Of a stretch of DNA of 64,000 nt, positions 7,808-17,093 are shown one piece after another. The notes under the pieces are model-generated. The model had not been told where the DNA came from and made no database searches. It worked only from the letters and a program-made list of their open reading frames with translations. Numbering within the stretch: position 1 is the first letter of the stretch; the number at the start of each line of letters is the position of its first letter. This stretch comes from Amycolatopsis bartoniae (GTDB lineage: Bacteria > Actinomycetota > Actinomycetes > Mycobacteriales > Pseudonocardiaceae). The position numbers and the translations under genes are program-made. The stretch is from the NCBI RefSeq assembly GCF_014191255.1, contig NZ_JACHWH010000005.1, forward strand, positions 186,001 to 250,000. The letters run 5' to 3'.

Positions 7808-8980
7808 TCACTCCCCCGTCACCGCGTCGTGGCCCAGGACGGGGCTCAGCGCGTCCAGGCTCATGATCTCCCCGCTCGTCATCGCCGCGTCGCGTTCGCG
7901 CTGCCCGGGGCCGTCCGGGAGGTGGAAGCGGACGTTGTTCGCCCAGGACTGGCGTTGGATGAGGGCCGTGTGGGGCAGGCGCTCCGCCTCGTACGCCGCC
8001 AGGCCCGCGGCACGGTCGCCGGTCAGAGAGCGGGCCAGCACGACCGCGTCCTCGATCGCCTGCGCCGCGCCCTGCGCCAGGAACGGCAGCATCGGGTGGC
8101 ACGCGTCACCCACCAGTGTGGTGCTGGGCGTGGACCAGCGGGACAACGGCTCCCGGTCGTAGAGGCCCCACCGGTACACCGGCTCACGCACCGCGTCGAG
8201 CAGCTCGGTCAACCGCGGCGACCAGCCCTCGAACTGCGCCCGCAACTCGGCCACGCTCCCCGGCGCCGTCCACGACTCCGCGGACCAGCCCGCCGCGGGC
8301 ACCACGCACACGAGGTTCACGTACCGCCCACCGCGACCCACGGGATACGCCACCAGGTGCCGGTTCGGGCCGAGCCACGCGCGGACCACCGGCTCACCGC
8401 GGCTCGGCAGCGCGTCCGCGGGCACCAGCGCCCGGTAGGCGCACATCCGCGAGAACCTCGCCGCCGTCTCCGGCACCGTCGCCTTGCGGACCGCCGAGTG
8501 GATGCCGTCCGCGCCGACCACCACGTCCGCCGTCTCCGCGCTGCCGTCGGCGAACCGCACCACCGGCTCGGTCTCCCACGACTCGACGGCCGTCACCGGA
8601 CGGCCGAAGCCCACCACGCCCGGCGGCAGCGCCCCGGCGAGCGCCGCGATCAGGTCCGGCCGGTACAAGGTGTGGTAGGGCGCCCCGAACCGCTTCTCGA
8701 CGTTCTCCGCCAGCGGCCACTCCGTCAGCACCGCGTCGTCGTCCCAGCGCAGGAACCGGGTGGCCACGGGCACCACCGCGACCGGCTCCAGCGCGTCCGC
8801 GAGGCCGAGGTGCCGCAGCACCCTGGTGGCGTTCGGTCCTGTTTGGACACCCGCGCCAATCTCGCCGAACCCGCCGGCCCGCTCCACGACGCGGACCTCG
8901 TGCCCGGCCCGCAGCAGGGCGAGCGCGGTGGTCAGTCCGCCGATCCCGCCTCCGACGACGACGATGCGCACAACCGGCAT
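7808..8980 (-). CDS. FAD-dependent aromatic monooxygenase (salicylate/3-hydroxybenzoate hydroxylase-like)
   Basis: A 390-residue class A flavoprotein hydroxylase. The N-terminal Rossmann motif VVVGGGIGGLTTALAL binds FAD, the middle DVVVGADGIHSAVR is the DG fingerprint for FAD and NADPH, and TLVGDACHPMLPFLAQGAAQAIEDA is the GD motif. There is no membrane segment. It is the last gene of the minus-strand operon that starts at 18601, 57 bases after the enoyl-CoA hydratase, and could have its own promoter in that gap. It would hydroxylate an aromatic or cyclic acid with NAD(P)H and O2. Confidence 0.9.
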   Translation of the reverse strand: MPVVRIVVVGGGIGGLTTALALLRAGHEVRVVERAGGFGEIGAGVQTGPNATRVLRHLGLADALEPVAVVPVATRFLRWDDDAVLTEWPLAENVEKRFGAPYHTLYRPDLIAALAGALPPGVVGFGRPVTAVESWETEPVVRFADGSAETADVVVGADGIHSAVRKATVPETAARFSRMCAYRALVPADALPSRGEPVVRAWLGPNRHLVAYPVGRGGRYVNLVCVVPAAGWSAESWTAPGSVAELRAQFEGWSPRLTELLDAVREPVYRWGLYDREPLSRWSTPSTTLVGDACHPMLPFLAQGAAQAIEDAVVLARSLTGDRAAGLAAYEAERLPHTALIQRQSWANNVRFHLPDGPGQRERDAAMTSGEIMSLDALSPVLGHDAVTGE

Positions 8981-9037
8981 TATGGCCCGGAAACGGCGAA
9001 AAAGAGGATCACGGCCGGACGCGCGGGGGCAGCCCGG

Positions 9038-9760
9038 TCACGACGCCCGCTTCCCGGCGGACGCCGCCTGCGCCCACGCCTCGAACTCCAGCACGTCCTC
9101 GAACGCCCCGTCCACGGCCAGGCTCACCGACCGCTTGAGGTCCATCGCCAGGCCCCGGTCCAGCGCCGCCCAGTGGGTGGCACGGTCCAGGGCCGCCGCG
9201 AACGGGTCCTCGGTCACGCCCAGCACGAGCCCGGCGGCCTCCGCCTCCTCCGCGGTGAGGGTGGCCCCGTCCAGCAGCGCCGCGAGCGCGCGCTGACGGC
9301 CCAGCGCCCGCACGAGGAAGTGCGTGCAGCCGCCGCCGGGGTGCAGGCCGAGCCGGGTGAAGGTGAGGCCGAACTTCGCCCGCGGACCGGCGATGCGCAC
9401 GTCACACGCCATCGCGAGGTTCACCCCCGCCCCGATCGCCGCGCCGTGCACCGCCGCGATCGTCGGGACCGGCAGGCGGCGCACCCGCAGAAAACTGTCG
9501 TAGGTGGCCCGCAGGAGGTCGCGCGTCACGTGCACGGGCCGGTTCTCGCCGAACGTCTTCGACAGGTCCGCACCGGCGCAGAAAGCGCTTCCCGCACCGG
9601 TGACCACGACCGCGCGAGCATCCTCGTCGGCCGCCACGGCGTCGACCGCCGCACGCAGGTCCGCCTGCAGCTCCGGCGTGATCGCGTTGCGGCGCGGGTG
9701 GTCGTCGAGCCGGATCACCCGTACGCCTTCGGCCGGTTCTTCCAGCTGTACCAACGGCAT
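9038..9760 (-). CDS. Enoyl-CoA hydratase/isomerase (crotonase family)
   Basis: A 240-residue crotonase. GAGSAFCAGADLSKTF near residue 55 and AAVHGAAIGAGVNLAMACD near 103 form the oxyanion hole and CoA site; LTFTRLGLHPGGGCTHFL is the third conserved block. The usual first catalytic Glu is not evident at its standard place, where this protein reads HPGGGC, so it may be an isomerase or a lyase of the superfamily rather than a plain hydratase. The ATG at 9760 lies 1 base from the stop of the preceding fused acyl-CoA dehydrogenase. Confidence 0.88.
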   Translation of the reverse strand: MPLVQLEEPAEGVRVIRLDDHPRRNAITPELQADLRAAVDAVAADEDARAVVVTGAGSAFCAGADLSKTFGENRPVHVTRDLLRATYDSFLRVRRLPVPTIAAVHGAAIGAGVNLAMACDVRIAGPRAKFGLTFTRLGLHPGGGCTHFLVRALGRQRALAALLDGATLTAEEAEAAGLVLGVTEDPFAAALDRATHWAALDRGLAMDLKRSVSLAVDGAFEDVLEFEAWAQAASAGKRAS

Positions 9761-9761
9761 T

Positions 9762-11705
9762 TCAAGCCCCTTCCGGACGGGTGGTCACCGCTGCCCACGG
9801 GTCCGCGCGGGTCAGTTCGTCCACCCGCAGCGCCCAGCGGCGCGCGGGGCCGAGCTGGTCGCGCAGCGCCCACAGCAACGTCGTGTACCGGTGCAGCGGG
9901 CTCTCCCGCGTGATGCCCATCGCGCCGTGCAGCTGGTGGGCCAGCCGTGCGACGGTCGTGGCGACGCGGTCCACCAGCGCGGCCGCCGCCGCGACCCGCG
10001 CCGGTGCCAGTCCGAGCGCCGCCGACGCCGCCACCTCCAGCAGCACCCGCTCGCAGTCCATCTCCGCGAGCCGGTGCGCGACGGCCTGCAACCGCACCAG
10101 CGGCCTGCCGAACTGCTCCCGGGACGTGACGTGCTCCCGCGTCAGCCGGCACGCGCCCTCGACCGCGCCGAGCACCGCGTGCACGCGCAGCACCGTGAGG
10201 CGTGCCAAGGCATCCCCGACGGGAACGACCTCCGCCGGAACCCCGGAGAAGCTCACCCGCGCCCGCGGCCGGCCCGCGAGGTCCTCCCACCGCTCGACCT
10301 TCGCCGCCGTCAGGTCGAGCCGCGCGGCGAACTCGTCGCTCAGCACCCGGACCGACTCTCCCGGCCAGGTCACGTCGGCCGTACCCGAGATCCGTCCATT
10401 CGCGACAGTCAAGTCGCGGGAGACTCCCGCCTCCCCGAGCGGAAGGGGACGCGCGTGCCGGCCGGTGGCGCGGACGAGCGCCGCCAGGTCGGCGAACGTG
10501 CCGCCCGAACCGCCTTCCTCCTCGGGCACGCCCACCCCGGGCCAGCCCAGCTCGCTGATCGTCGCCCAGTCCGGCGTCCCGGACAGCACCTCGTCGGCCA
10601 TCTTCCCGATGTCGCCGGCCGCCGGGGCGGGCGGCTGCCGGGAGACGATGGTCAGCAGCATCTCGTCGGTGCCGCCGCGGATCGAGACCCCCGGCGCCGC
10701 GAGCTGGGCCTGCGCGAGCAGCCCGGCGAAGGAGTCCGCGCCGGGCACCGGTTCCACCTCGCTCACGGTCCGGGCCACGTCCACGACATCGCGCTCGAAC
10801 CACGTGCCGAGGTACTTCAGCACCGCCGCCTCGGCGCTCGGCGCTCGGCCGGCGTCCATCGCCTCCGCGACCCGGCAGGCCAGCTCGCGCAACGTCAGCA
10901 GCCGCGCCACCAGGCCGCCCACGGCGGCGCGGTCCACCTCGCGCTCGCCGAGCGCCGCCAGCAGCGGGTACGTGGACAGCACCCGCTCCATGCCGCCGCG
11001 CTCGAACGACAGCTGCTCGGTGACCTGCCGCCAGCCCCCGCCCTCGGTGCCGATCACGCGGTCGCCGGGCACGAAGACGTCGTCGAACACCACCTCGTTG
11101 AAGTGGTGCTCCCCGGACAGGTCCAGGATCGGGCGCACGCTCACGCCGGGCGCACTCATCTCCACCACGAACTCGGTCAGGCCGTCGTGCTTGTCCTCCC
11201 CGCGCCCGCTGCGCGCCAGGACGTACGCGTGCGTCGCGTGGTGCCCCTGCGTGGTCCAGATCTTGCGGCCGGTGAGCCGCCACCCGTCGCCGTCACGGAC
11301 GGCCCGGGTGCGCACGGAGGCGAGGTCCGAACCGGATTCGGTCTCGCTCATGCCGAGGCAGAACGTGATGTCCCCGGCGGCGATGCCCGGCAGGATCGCG
11401 GCGCGCAGCTCCGGCGAGCCCGAACGCAGGATCGCCGGGCCGATCTGTCGGTCGGCGATCCAGTGCGCGGCGACGGGCGCCCCGGCGCGCAGCAGCTCCT
11501 CGGTGACCACCAGACGCTCCACATTGGACCGTCCCGCGCCGCCGACCGCGGTGGGCCACGTGAGCCCGATCAGGTGCCTGCGGGCGAGCTCGCGGCTGAA
11601 CTCCGGGTCGTACCCCCGCATCCACGCGTCGCACCGCGGCTGGTAGTCCCAGTTTCCGGCCAGCTCACGCACCACTCGCCGCAGCTCGTCCAGTTCCTCA
11701 CTCAC
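9762..11705 (-). CDS. Fused two-domain acyl-CoA dehydrogenase (FadE34-like)
   Basis: A 647-residue protein made of two acyl-CoA dehydrogenase units. Residues 1-380 hold a nearly complete unit (GLTWPTAVGGAG, FCLGMSETESGSDLAS, the C-terminal GGTDEMLLTIVSRQPP). Residues 380-640 hold a second unit with a shortened N-terminal domain (GWPGVGVPEEEGGSGG, TSREQFGRPLVRLQAVAH, HQLHGAMGITRESPLHRY). This is a natural alpha-beta fusion like mycobacterial FadE34, which acts on steroid-type acyl-CoAs. The GTG start overlaps the CoA-transferase stop by 8 bases. Substrate remains unknown. Confidence 0.9.
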   Translation of the reverse strand: MSEELDELRRVVRELAGNWDYQPRCDAWMRGYDPEFSRELARRHLIGLTWPTAVGGAGRSNVERLVVTEELLRAGAPVAAHWIADRQIGPAILRSGSPELRAAILPGIAAGDITFCLGMSETESGSDLASVRTRAVRDGDGWRLTGRKIWTTQGHHATHAYVLARSGRGEDKHDGLTEFVVEMSAPGVSVRPILDLSGEHHFNEVVFDDVFVPGDRVIGTEGGGWRQVTEQLSFERGGMERVLSTYPLLAALGEREVDRAAVGGLVARLLTLRELACRVAEAMDAGRAPSAEAAVLKYLGTWFERDVVDVARTVSEVEPVPGADSFAGLLAQAQLAAPGVSIRGGTDEMLLTIVSRQPPAPAAGDIGKMADEVLSGTPDWATISELGWPGVGVPEEEGGSGGTFADLAALVRATGRHARPLPLGEAGVSRDLTVANGRISGTADVTWPGESVRVLSDEFAARLDLTAAKVERWEDLAGRPRARVSFSGVPAEVVPVGDALARLTVLRVHAVLGAVEGACRLTREHVTSREQFGRPLVRLQAVAHRLAEMDCERVLLEVAASAALGLAPARVAAAAALVDRVATTVARLAHQLHGAMGITRESPLHRYTTLLWALRDQLGPARRWALRVDELTRADPWAAVTTRPEGA

Positions 11706-12420
11706 GCAAGGCCTCCCGCCCCACCACGTAGCCCCGTTCGGCGGCCTCGGCGAGCACCGCCGTGGCCACGGTCCACTCCTCGTCCGACGGCGGCTTCTCC
11801 GCCTCCGCCGCGCCCGTGTCGACGCCCAGCACCTCCAGCCGCCGGGCGAACGCCGCGTCCGCGGTGGCCGTCGTCAGCAACTCGGGTTCCGGGCCCAGTT
11901 CCAGGGTGCCCCACCGGGTGAGCAGCCGGACCCGCCCCCGCGGTGCCGCGGTCACGTGCTCGACGTGCGCGGCGAGCCGCGCCGGATCCGCGCCTCCGTG
12001 CAGCAGGAGCAGCGACCCGGCACCGGCGGCCGCGTCGGCGGCGCCGCCACCGCCGGGCAGGCGCACGCGGGGACGGGCGTACTCCCCGATCGCCGTCGAG
12101 TTGACCCTGCCGTGCAGGTCGACGTTCGCCGCGTCGAGGCACACGAGGCCCACGCGGGACACCAGGCTGCCGAGCACGTCGCCGGTGGTGCCCCGCCAGG
12201 TGATCGCGGAGCCGAAGGCCGCGAAGTCCGTCGTCGAGGTGGGCAGCGTGTCCGCGGGCCCCTCGGTGGCGAACCCGGCCTCGAACAGCTGCCGCAGCGG
12301 CGTCACGCCCAGGCGGGCCGCGACCTCGCCGGCGAGCACCGGCCAGTGGAATCCGGTGAACACCCAGCCGCGGAACTCCCGTGCCGCACGCACGAGGAAG
12401 GCGACGACGTCCTCGTTCAC
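11698..12420 (-). CDS. CoA-transferase family subunit B (IpdB-like)
   Basis: A 240-residue class I CoA-transferase beta-type subunit. It starts with GTG 12420 in a GTGA overlap with the alpha-type subunit. WVFTGFHWPVLAGEVAARLG, LFEAGFATE and LPGGGGAAD fit this fold. Actinobacterial relatives of this type (IpdAB) act as hydrolases on a ring-cleaved cholesterol thioester instead of transferring CoA, and the classical catalytic Glu motif is not obvious here. In the operon it follows thiolase and 3-hydroxyacyl-CoA dehydrogenase genes. Confidence 0.85.
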   Translation of the reverse strand: MNEDVVAFLVRAAREFRGWVFTGFHWPVLAGEVAARLGVTPLRQLFEAGFATEGPADTLPTSTTDFAAFGSAITWRGTTGDVLGSLVSRVGLVCLDAANVDLHGRVNSTAIGEYARPRVRLPGGGGAADAAAGAGSLLLLHGGADPARLAAHVEHVTAAPRGRVRLLTRWGTLELGPEPELLTTATADAAFARRLEVLGVDTGAAEAEKPPSDEEWTVATAVLAEAAERGYVVGREALRE

Positions 12421-13154
12421 GGCCTCCTCCCCGCGTACTCCTGGTAGGCCGCCACGTCGCGGGGATACCTCCCGGCCACCCCGTCGGGCGCGACCGCGCC
12501 GGGCACCTCGACGACGGTGTCGACGAGCAGCCCCGGCAGGTCCACGCCCCGCTCCCGCACCCGCTCCGCCGTCGTCAGCTCCTCGGTCACCACGACCACG
12601 TGCCGCGCGGCCAGCGCCGCGGCGACGGCCTCCCCACCCGGGGCGCCGAACGCGCTGTCGCCGCCCGGTTCCGCGAGGTCCGCGTGCACGAACGCGACAT
12701 CGACCGGCAGGGCGCGGACCACGGTCGTGGTCCCGAACGGCGAGTCCGCCCGCGCGAGCAGGCCACCGGACCACTGCGCGTATCCCGTGTCCGGATGCAC
12801 GGCGACGGGCGCGAACGGCACGCCCTGCCCGGCCGCGGTCAGCGCCGCCGACAACGCGCCCAGGGGCAGCTCGTGCCAGCGGATCGCCGACCCGTCCTGC
12901 CAGGCGCGCCGGAACTCCCGCGCCGGAGCGGGGCCGACGGCGCTCCAGCAGTGCGCGAACGTCACCTCCGCCACCACCCCGGCCTCGACGAGCCGGTCCA
13001 GCAGCAGCCCGCCGGAACCGATCACGACGTGCAGGTCCCGCGCGCGCTGGCGGACCAGCTCGTCGCCGACCGCGAACAGCTGGGCGCCGAAGTTGCCCAG
13101 CCACACCGTCTCCCCGGCGCCGACCCCGGCGACGGCGTCGGCGAGCTCGCTCAC
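12417..13154 (-). CDS. CoA-transferase family subunit A (IpdA-like)
   Basis: A 245-residue class I CoA-transferase alpha-type subunit that begins at GTG 13154 inside a GTGA overlap with the 3-hydroxyacyl-CoA dehydrogenase stop. GETVWLGNFGAQ near residue 15, DLHVVIGSGGLLLDRL near 40 and VPFAPVAVHPDTG near 110 follow the order of IpdA-type proteins. It is coupled to the beta-type subunit, so they should form a heteromer. A longer antisense or upstream frame extends it, but the operon overlap supports this start. Confidence 0.85.
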   Translation of the reverse strand: MSELADAVAGVGAGETVWLGNFGAQLFAVGDELVRQRARDLHVVIGSGGLLLDRLVEAGVVAEVTFAHCWSAVGPAPAREFRRAWQDGSAIRWHELPLGALSAALTAAGQGVPFAPVAVHPDTGYAQWSGGLLARADSPFGTTTVVRALPVDVAFVHADLAEPGGDSAFGAPGGEAVAAALAARHVVVVTEELTTAERVRERGVDLPGLLVDTVVEVPGAVAPDGVAGRYPRDVAAYQEYAGRRP

Positions 13155-14590
13155 CGCCGGCTCCCGGCGGCCCGGCGCACGAGCAGCTGCGCGGGCCGGT
13201 ACCGCGGGTCGCCGAAGCCGGCGAGCATTCCGCGCAGCCCGGCCAGCACGGCGGCGGCGCCGGTGCGGTCGAGGTACTCCAGCGGGCCGGCGGGGTGGTT
13301 CATGCCCAGCCGCAGCGCGAGGTCGACGTCCCCGGCCTCCGCGGTGCCCTCCTCGACGAGCGTGAGCGCCTCGTTGACCACCGTGTGCATCACCCGGTCC
13401 ACGACCAGACCCGGCAGTGCGAGCACCGGCACGGAGACCGCGCCGAGCGCGTCCACCACGTCGTACGCCGGTTCGATGCCCGCGACCTCGTCCGACACCA
13501 CCTCGGCGAACCCGTTCTCGCCAGTGCCGTGCAGCCGCACCCAGCCCGCGCCCGCCGGAAGGTGCTCCACCCACCCGCCCGCCGAAGAGTCGACCACGAC
13601 CCGTCCCCGCCGGGCGAGTTCTCGGACGGCCTCGATGTCCTTCTCAGCACAGGTGTTCGTCCGGTAGACGGTGAGGTCGCCGTCCTCAGTGGACACATCG
13701 GATCCGGCGAAGCGCACCCGCGCCGACGACTCCGACGGCTGCCGCAGCACGGCCGCCTGCGCCTCGCGGGGTTTCCCCTGCGAGTAGTCGTAGTAGCCCC
13801 GCCCGGCGGCGCGGCCCGTGGTCCCGGCGCGCACGAGCTGGCGGGTCAGCGGGATCGGCCGGTAGCGCGGGTCGCCGAACTCCCGCAGCGCGGTCTCCGA
13901 CGAGCCGAGGTGGGTGTGCAGGCCGGTGAAGTCGAGCAGCTCCAGCGGCCCCATCCGGTGCCCGAGCGCGCCCTTGATCGCCGCGTCGACCACCTGCGGC
14001 GCCACGCCCTGTGTGACCAGCAGCTGCGACTCGTAGTACAGCGGGCGGCAGACGCGGTTGACGATGAAGTTCGGCGAGTCCGCGCACAGCACGGCGGTCT
14101 TGCCCAGCGCCGCGACCCACTCTCGCGCCCGGCCGACGACGGCCGCGTCGGTGCGCGCGCCGCGGATGATCTCGACCAGCCGCATCTTCGTGGGCGGGTT
14201 GAAGAAGTGCATCCCCAGCACGCGTGACGGGTCGCCGTAGGCCTTGCCCAGCTCGCCGATGCTCAGCGACGACGTGTTCGACGCGACCACCAGCCCGGCG
14301 TTGCCCGCCGCCCGCACTTGGTCCAAAAGGGACAGTTTGGCCTCGAACCGCTCGACGATGGCCTCGACGAACAGATCCGCGTCACGGGCCGCGTCCGTCA
14401 CCCCCGCCGCAGTGTCCACTTTGATCGGTGGACCTTCTTCCTGTAGCTTCGCCTGTCCCCGCGCGGTGGTCTCCTCGTCGGCGTCGACCACCGTGACGGC
14501 GGCTCCCGCCTCGGCGAACACCCGCGCGATCCCGCGGCCCATCGGGCCAAGCCCGGCCACCGCCACCCGCAGTCCGGCCAGCTCGCTCAT
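13151..14590 (-). CDS. 3-Hydroxyacyl-CoA dehydrogenase with duplicated C-terminal domain
   Basis: A 479-residue NAD-dependent enzyme oxidising 3-hydroxyacyl-CoA to the 3-keto form. Residues 1-180 are the Rossmann domain (VAVAGLGPMGRGIARVFAEAG; VASNTSSLSI; MHFFNPPTKM with the catalytic His region). Two C-terminal 3HCDH helical domains follow, near 185-285 and 390-475, each with a GMNHPAGPLEYLD or GHRMGPLELLD motif. The tandem tail recalls PaaH-type enzymes of phenylacetate degradation. The ATG shares one base with the thiolase stop (TGATG). Confidence 0.93.
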   Translation of the reverse strand: MSELAGLRVAVAGLGPMGRGIARVFAEAGAAVTVVDADEETTARGQAKLQEEGPPIKVDTAAGVTDAARDADLFVEAIVERFEAKLSLLDQVRAAGNAGLVVASNTSSLSIGELGKAYGDPSRVLGMHFFNPPTKMRLVEIIRGARTDAAVVGRAREWVAALGKTAVLCADSPNFIVNRVCRPLYYESQLLVTQGVAPQVVDAAIKGALGHRMGPLELLDFTGLHTHLGSSETALREFGDPRYRPIPLTRQLVRAGTTGRAAGRGYYDYSQGKPREAQAAVLRQPSESSARVRFAGSDVSTEDGDLTVYRTNTCAEKDIEAVRELARRGRVVVDSSAGGWVEHLPAGAGWVRLHGTGENGFAEVVSDEVAGIEPAYDVVDALGAVSVPVLALPGLVVDRVMHTVVNEALTLVEEGTAEAGDVDLALRLGMNHPAGPLEYLDRTGAAAVLAGLRGMLAGFGDPRYRPAQLLVRRAAGSRR

Positions 14591-15768
14591 CACGCCACCC
14601 TCTCGATCACCGCGGCGACACCCTGCCCGCCGCCCACGCACAGGCTCGCCACGCCCAGCGACTGGTCCCGCCGCGCCAGCTCGTGCAGCAGCGACACCAC
14701 GAGACGGCAGCCGCTCTGCCCGGTCGGATGCCCGAGCGCGATCCCGCCGCCGTTGACGTTGACCCGCTCCTCGTCGAGGTCCAGCGCCCGCACGTTGTGC
14801 ACGACCTGCGCCGCGAACGCCTCGTTGATCTCCACCAGGTCCAGGTCCGCCGTCTTGACTCCGGCGGCCTCCAGCGCCCGCGGAATCGCAGACGCCGGGC
14901 CGACGCCCATCACCGCCGGGTCCACGCCGACCGCGCTGAACGAGCGCATCCGGCCCAGCGCCGTCAGCCCGTGCGCGGCGACGACGTCCGCGCTGGCGAG
15001 CACGACGGCGGCCGCACCGTCCGCCATCTGGCTCGCGTTGCCCGCGGTGACCGTGCCGCCCTGGACGAACGACGGCTTCAGGCGGGCGAGGCGTTCCGCC
15101 GTCGTGTCGGTGCGGAAGCCCTCGTCGCGGTCGAGCACGTCGCCGTCTTCGAGCGGCACGTCGACCACCTGCCCGGCGAAGCGGCCCTCGGCCCAGGCCG
15201 TCGCGACGCGCTGGTGCGAGCGCAGTGACCAGGCGTCCTGATCCGCACGGGAGACACCGAAGCGCTCGGCGATGTTCTCGGCGGTCTGGCCCATGTTGAG
15301 CCCGCACACCGGGTCGGTGCCGCCGTCGCGCCAGCCGTCGGCGAGCACGATGTCGCCGCGGCGCACGCCACCCCAGCGCAGCGAAGACGGTGCCAGGTAA
15401 GGCATCGTGCTCATCGACTCCGCCGCCACCGCCACCGCGACGTCGGCCTCCCCGGACAGGATCGACTGCCGCGCGAGCTGCACGGCCTTGAGTCCCGACG
15501 CGCAGGCCATGTTGATCGTCTGCGCCGGTGCCTCCCGCGGGAAACCGGCACGCAGCGAGACCTGGCGGCCGGGGTTGGGACCGTTGCCCGCCTGGCGGCA
15601 GTTCGCCAGCACCACCTCTTCGACCAGCTCGGGGCCGAGGCCGGCGCGCGCGACCGCCTCCCGGGCGGCCAGCACGCCGAGGTCGACGGCACCGGTCTGG
15701 CGCAGCGATCCGCCGTAGCGGCCGTTGGGCGTGCGCACGGCACCGATCAGCAGGACGTCACGGGACAC
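14590..15768 (-). CDS. Thiolase (acetyl-CoA acetyltransferase family)
   Basis: A 392-residue thiolase. NMACASGLKA holds the acyl-accepting Cys near residue 88, NGGGIALGHPTGQSGCR the catalytic His and SLCVGGGQGVAAV the second Cys. The GTG start overlaps the upstream PaaK-type ligase by 11 bases and the stop touches the hydroxyacyl-CoA dehydrogenase start. It would perform the final thiolytic step of the operon's pathway, giving acetyl-CoA or succinyl-CoA type products. Confidence 0.94.
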   Translation of the reverse strand: MSRDVLLIGAVRTPNGRYGGSLRQTGAVDLGVLAAREAVARAGLGPELVEEVVLANCRQAGNGPNPGRQVSLRAGFPREAPAQTINMACASGLKAVQLARQSILSGEADVAVAVAAESMSTMPYLAPSSLRWGGVRRGDIVLADGWRDGGTDPVCGLNMGQTAENIAERFGVSRADQDAWSLRSHQRVATAWAEGRFAGQVVDVPLEDGDVLDRDEGFRTDTTAERLARLKPSFVQGGTVTAGNASQMADGAAAVVLASADVVAAHGLTALGRMRSFSAVGVDPAVMGVGPASAIPRALEAAGVKTADLDLVEINEAFAAQVVHNVRALDLDEERVNVNGGGIALGHPTGQSGCRLVVSLLHELARRDQSLGVASLCVGGGQGVAAVIERVA

Positions 15769-17092
15769 GATGGGACCCCTCTCGCTCGGACTCGGACGCG
15801 CGGACCACCCGCCGCGCCTTGTGCGTCGTGCGGGGCAGCACGCCCGGCTCGACGAGGTCGACGACCGCCCGCACCTGCAGCTCTGCCCGCAGCGCGGCCG
15901 CGAGCCGGGCGGGCAGCTCCCCCGCCTCGGCGGCCTCGACCTGCAGCCGCAACGCCGTCGGGTAGCCGGTCGCGGGGTCGGCCAGCGCCGGATCGAGGAC
16001 CACGCGGAACTCCGCGAGGTCGCCGACCGTGCGGCGGACCACGTTCTCCACCGCGGACGGGAACACGTTCACCCCGCGCACGACGAGCATGTCGTCGGCG
16101 CGGCCGCGCACCCCGCCCGCGAGCCGCGCGTGCGTGCGGCCGCATTCGCAGGGCGTGCGGTCGAGCACCACGACGTCGCCGGTCCACCACCGCACCAGCG
16201 GGCACGCCTGCTTGTCGAGGTGGGTCAGCACGAGCACGCCGGGCTCGCCGTCGGGCACGGGTTCGCGCGTGGCGGGGTCGAGTACCTCGGCGTGGACGAA
16301 GTCCTCGGCCAGGTGCCCGCCCGCCTGGGCGGCGCACTCCCACGCGATCGGCTGGAACTCCAGGCATCCGTAGCCGTCGAAGCAGCGCGCGCCCCATTCG
16401 CGTTCGATCAGCGCGCGCGTGGCGGCGACCGCGCCGCCGGGCTCGCCGCCCACCATCACGTGCCGCACCCCGGACTCCGACAGCGGCGTGCCCAGCTCGC
16501 GGGCGCGGGCGGCCAGGTGCAGCAGGAACGACGGCGTGCCACCGACGGCGGTGGTGCCGTAGCGGAAGATCGTGTCGATCTGCCGTTCGGTGTCGCCCGA
16601 ACCGCCGGGGATCACCGCCGCGCCCAGTTCCGTGTAGCCGAGCGTGCCACCGAGGCCGCCGACGAACCACGCGAAGCCGAACAGGCACTGGTAGACGTCT
16701 CCTGGCCGGACGCCCTGGCTGTAGGCCGCGCGGGCGTACAGCGCGGCCCAGCGGTCGAGGTCGGCCCTCGTCCAGCAGACCGGCGCCGGACGGCCGGTGG
16801 TGCCGGAGGAGAAGTGCACCCGCGCGACGTCTTCCCTTGGTACGGCGAGGAATTCGCCGTACGGCGGTGTCGCGTCGAGCGAACGCTGGTAGGCGGTCTT
16901 GTCGGTGCAGGGCAGCGCGGCGAGGTCGTCGAGCGACTTCAGCTCCGCGGGATGCCAGCCCAGCTCGTCCCACTGCCGCCGGTAGTGCCCGCCGGCCTCG
17001 TACACGCGGGTCAGCTGCGTGCGCAGCAGCTCCAGCCGGCGCTCCCGGAGGCGTTCGGGTGGCGCGGTTTCGCACTCGTGCAGCGTGTCCAT
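15758..17092 (-). CDS. Phenylacetate-CoA ligase-like AMP-forming enzyme (PaaK family)
   Basis: A 444-residue ligase of the PaaK branch, which is shorter than FadD ligases. VHFSSGTTGRPAPV near residue 90 is the P-loop, GYGCLEFQP the adenylate-binding motif, WWTGDVVVLDRTPCECGRTHARL a Cys-containing segment typical of PaaK proteins, and VRGVNVFPSAVENV the C-terminal hinge. PaaK enzymes activate aryl acids, so the operon probably handles an aryl-acetate or aryl-propanoate or a comparable cyclic acid. It stands 1 base after the mini-SDR gene. Confidence 0.9.
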   Translation of the reverse strand: MDTLHECETAPPERLRERRLELLRTQLTRVYEAGGHYRRQWDELGWHPAELKSLDDLAALPCTDKTAYQRSLDATPPYGEFLAVPREDVARVHFSSGTTGRPAPVCWTRADLDRWAALYARAAYSQGVRPGDVYQCLFGFAWFVGGLGGTLGYTELGAAVIPGGSGDTERQIDTIFRYGTTAVGGTPSFLLHLAARARELGTPLSESGVRHVMVGGEPGGAVAATRALIEREWGARCFDGYGCLEFQPIAWECAAQAGGHLAEDFVHAEVLDPATREPVPDGEPGVLVLTHLDKQACPLVRWWTGDVVVLDRTPCECGRTHARLAGGVRGRADDMLVVRGVNVFPSAVENVVRRTVGDLAEFRVVLDPALADPATGYPTALRLQVEAAEAGELPARLAAALRAELQVRAVVDLVEPGVLPRTTHKARRVVRASESEREGSHRVP

Positions 17093-17093
17093 G

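Noticed and set aside
7709-7808. Minus-strand reading FANAPEPYVTEAVDQLAEFF after the monooxygenase stop
   Set aside because: It looks protein-like and is in frame after the stop, so a lost C-terminus or remnant is possible, but it is too short and lacks a family match I can name.
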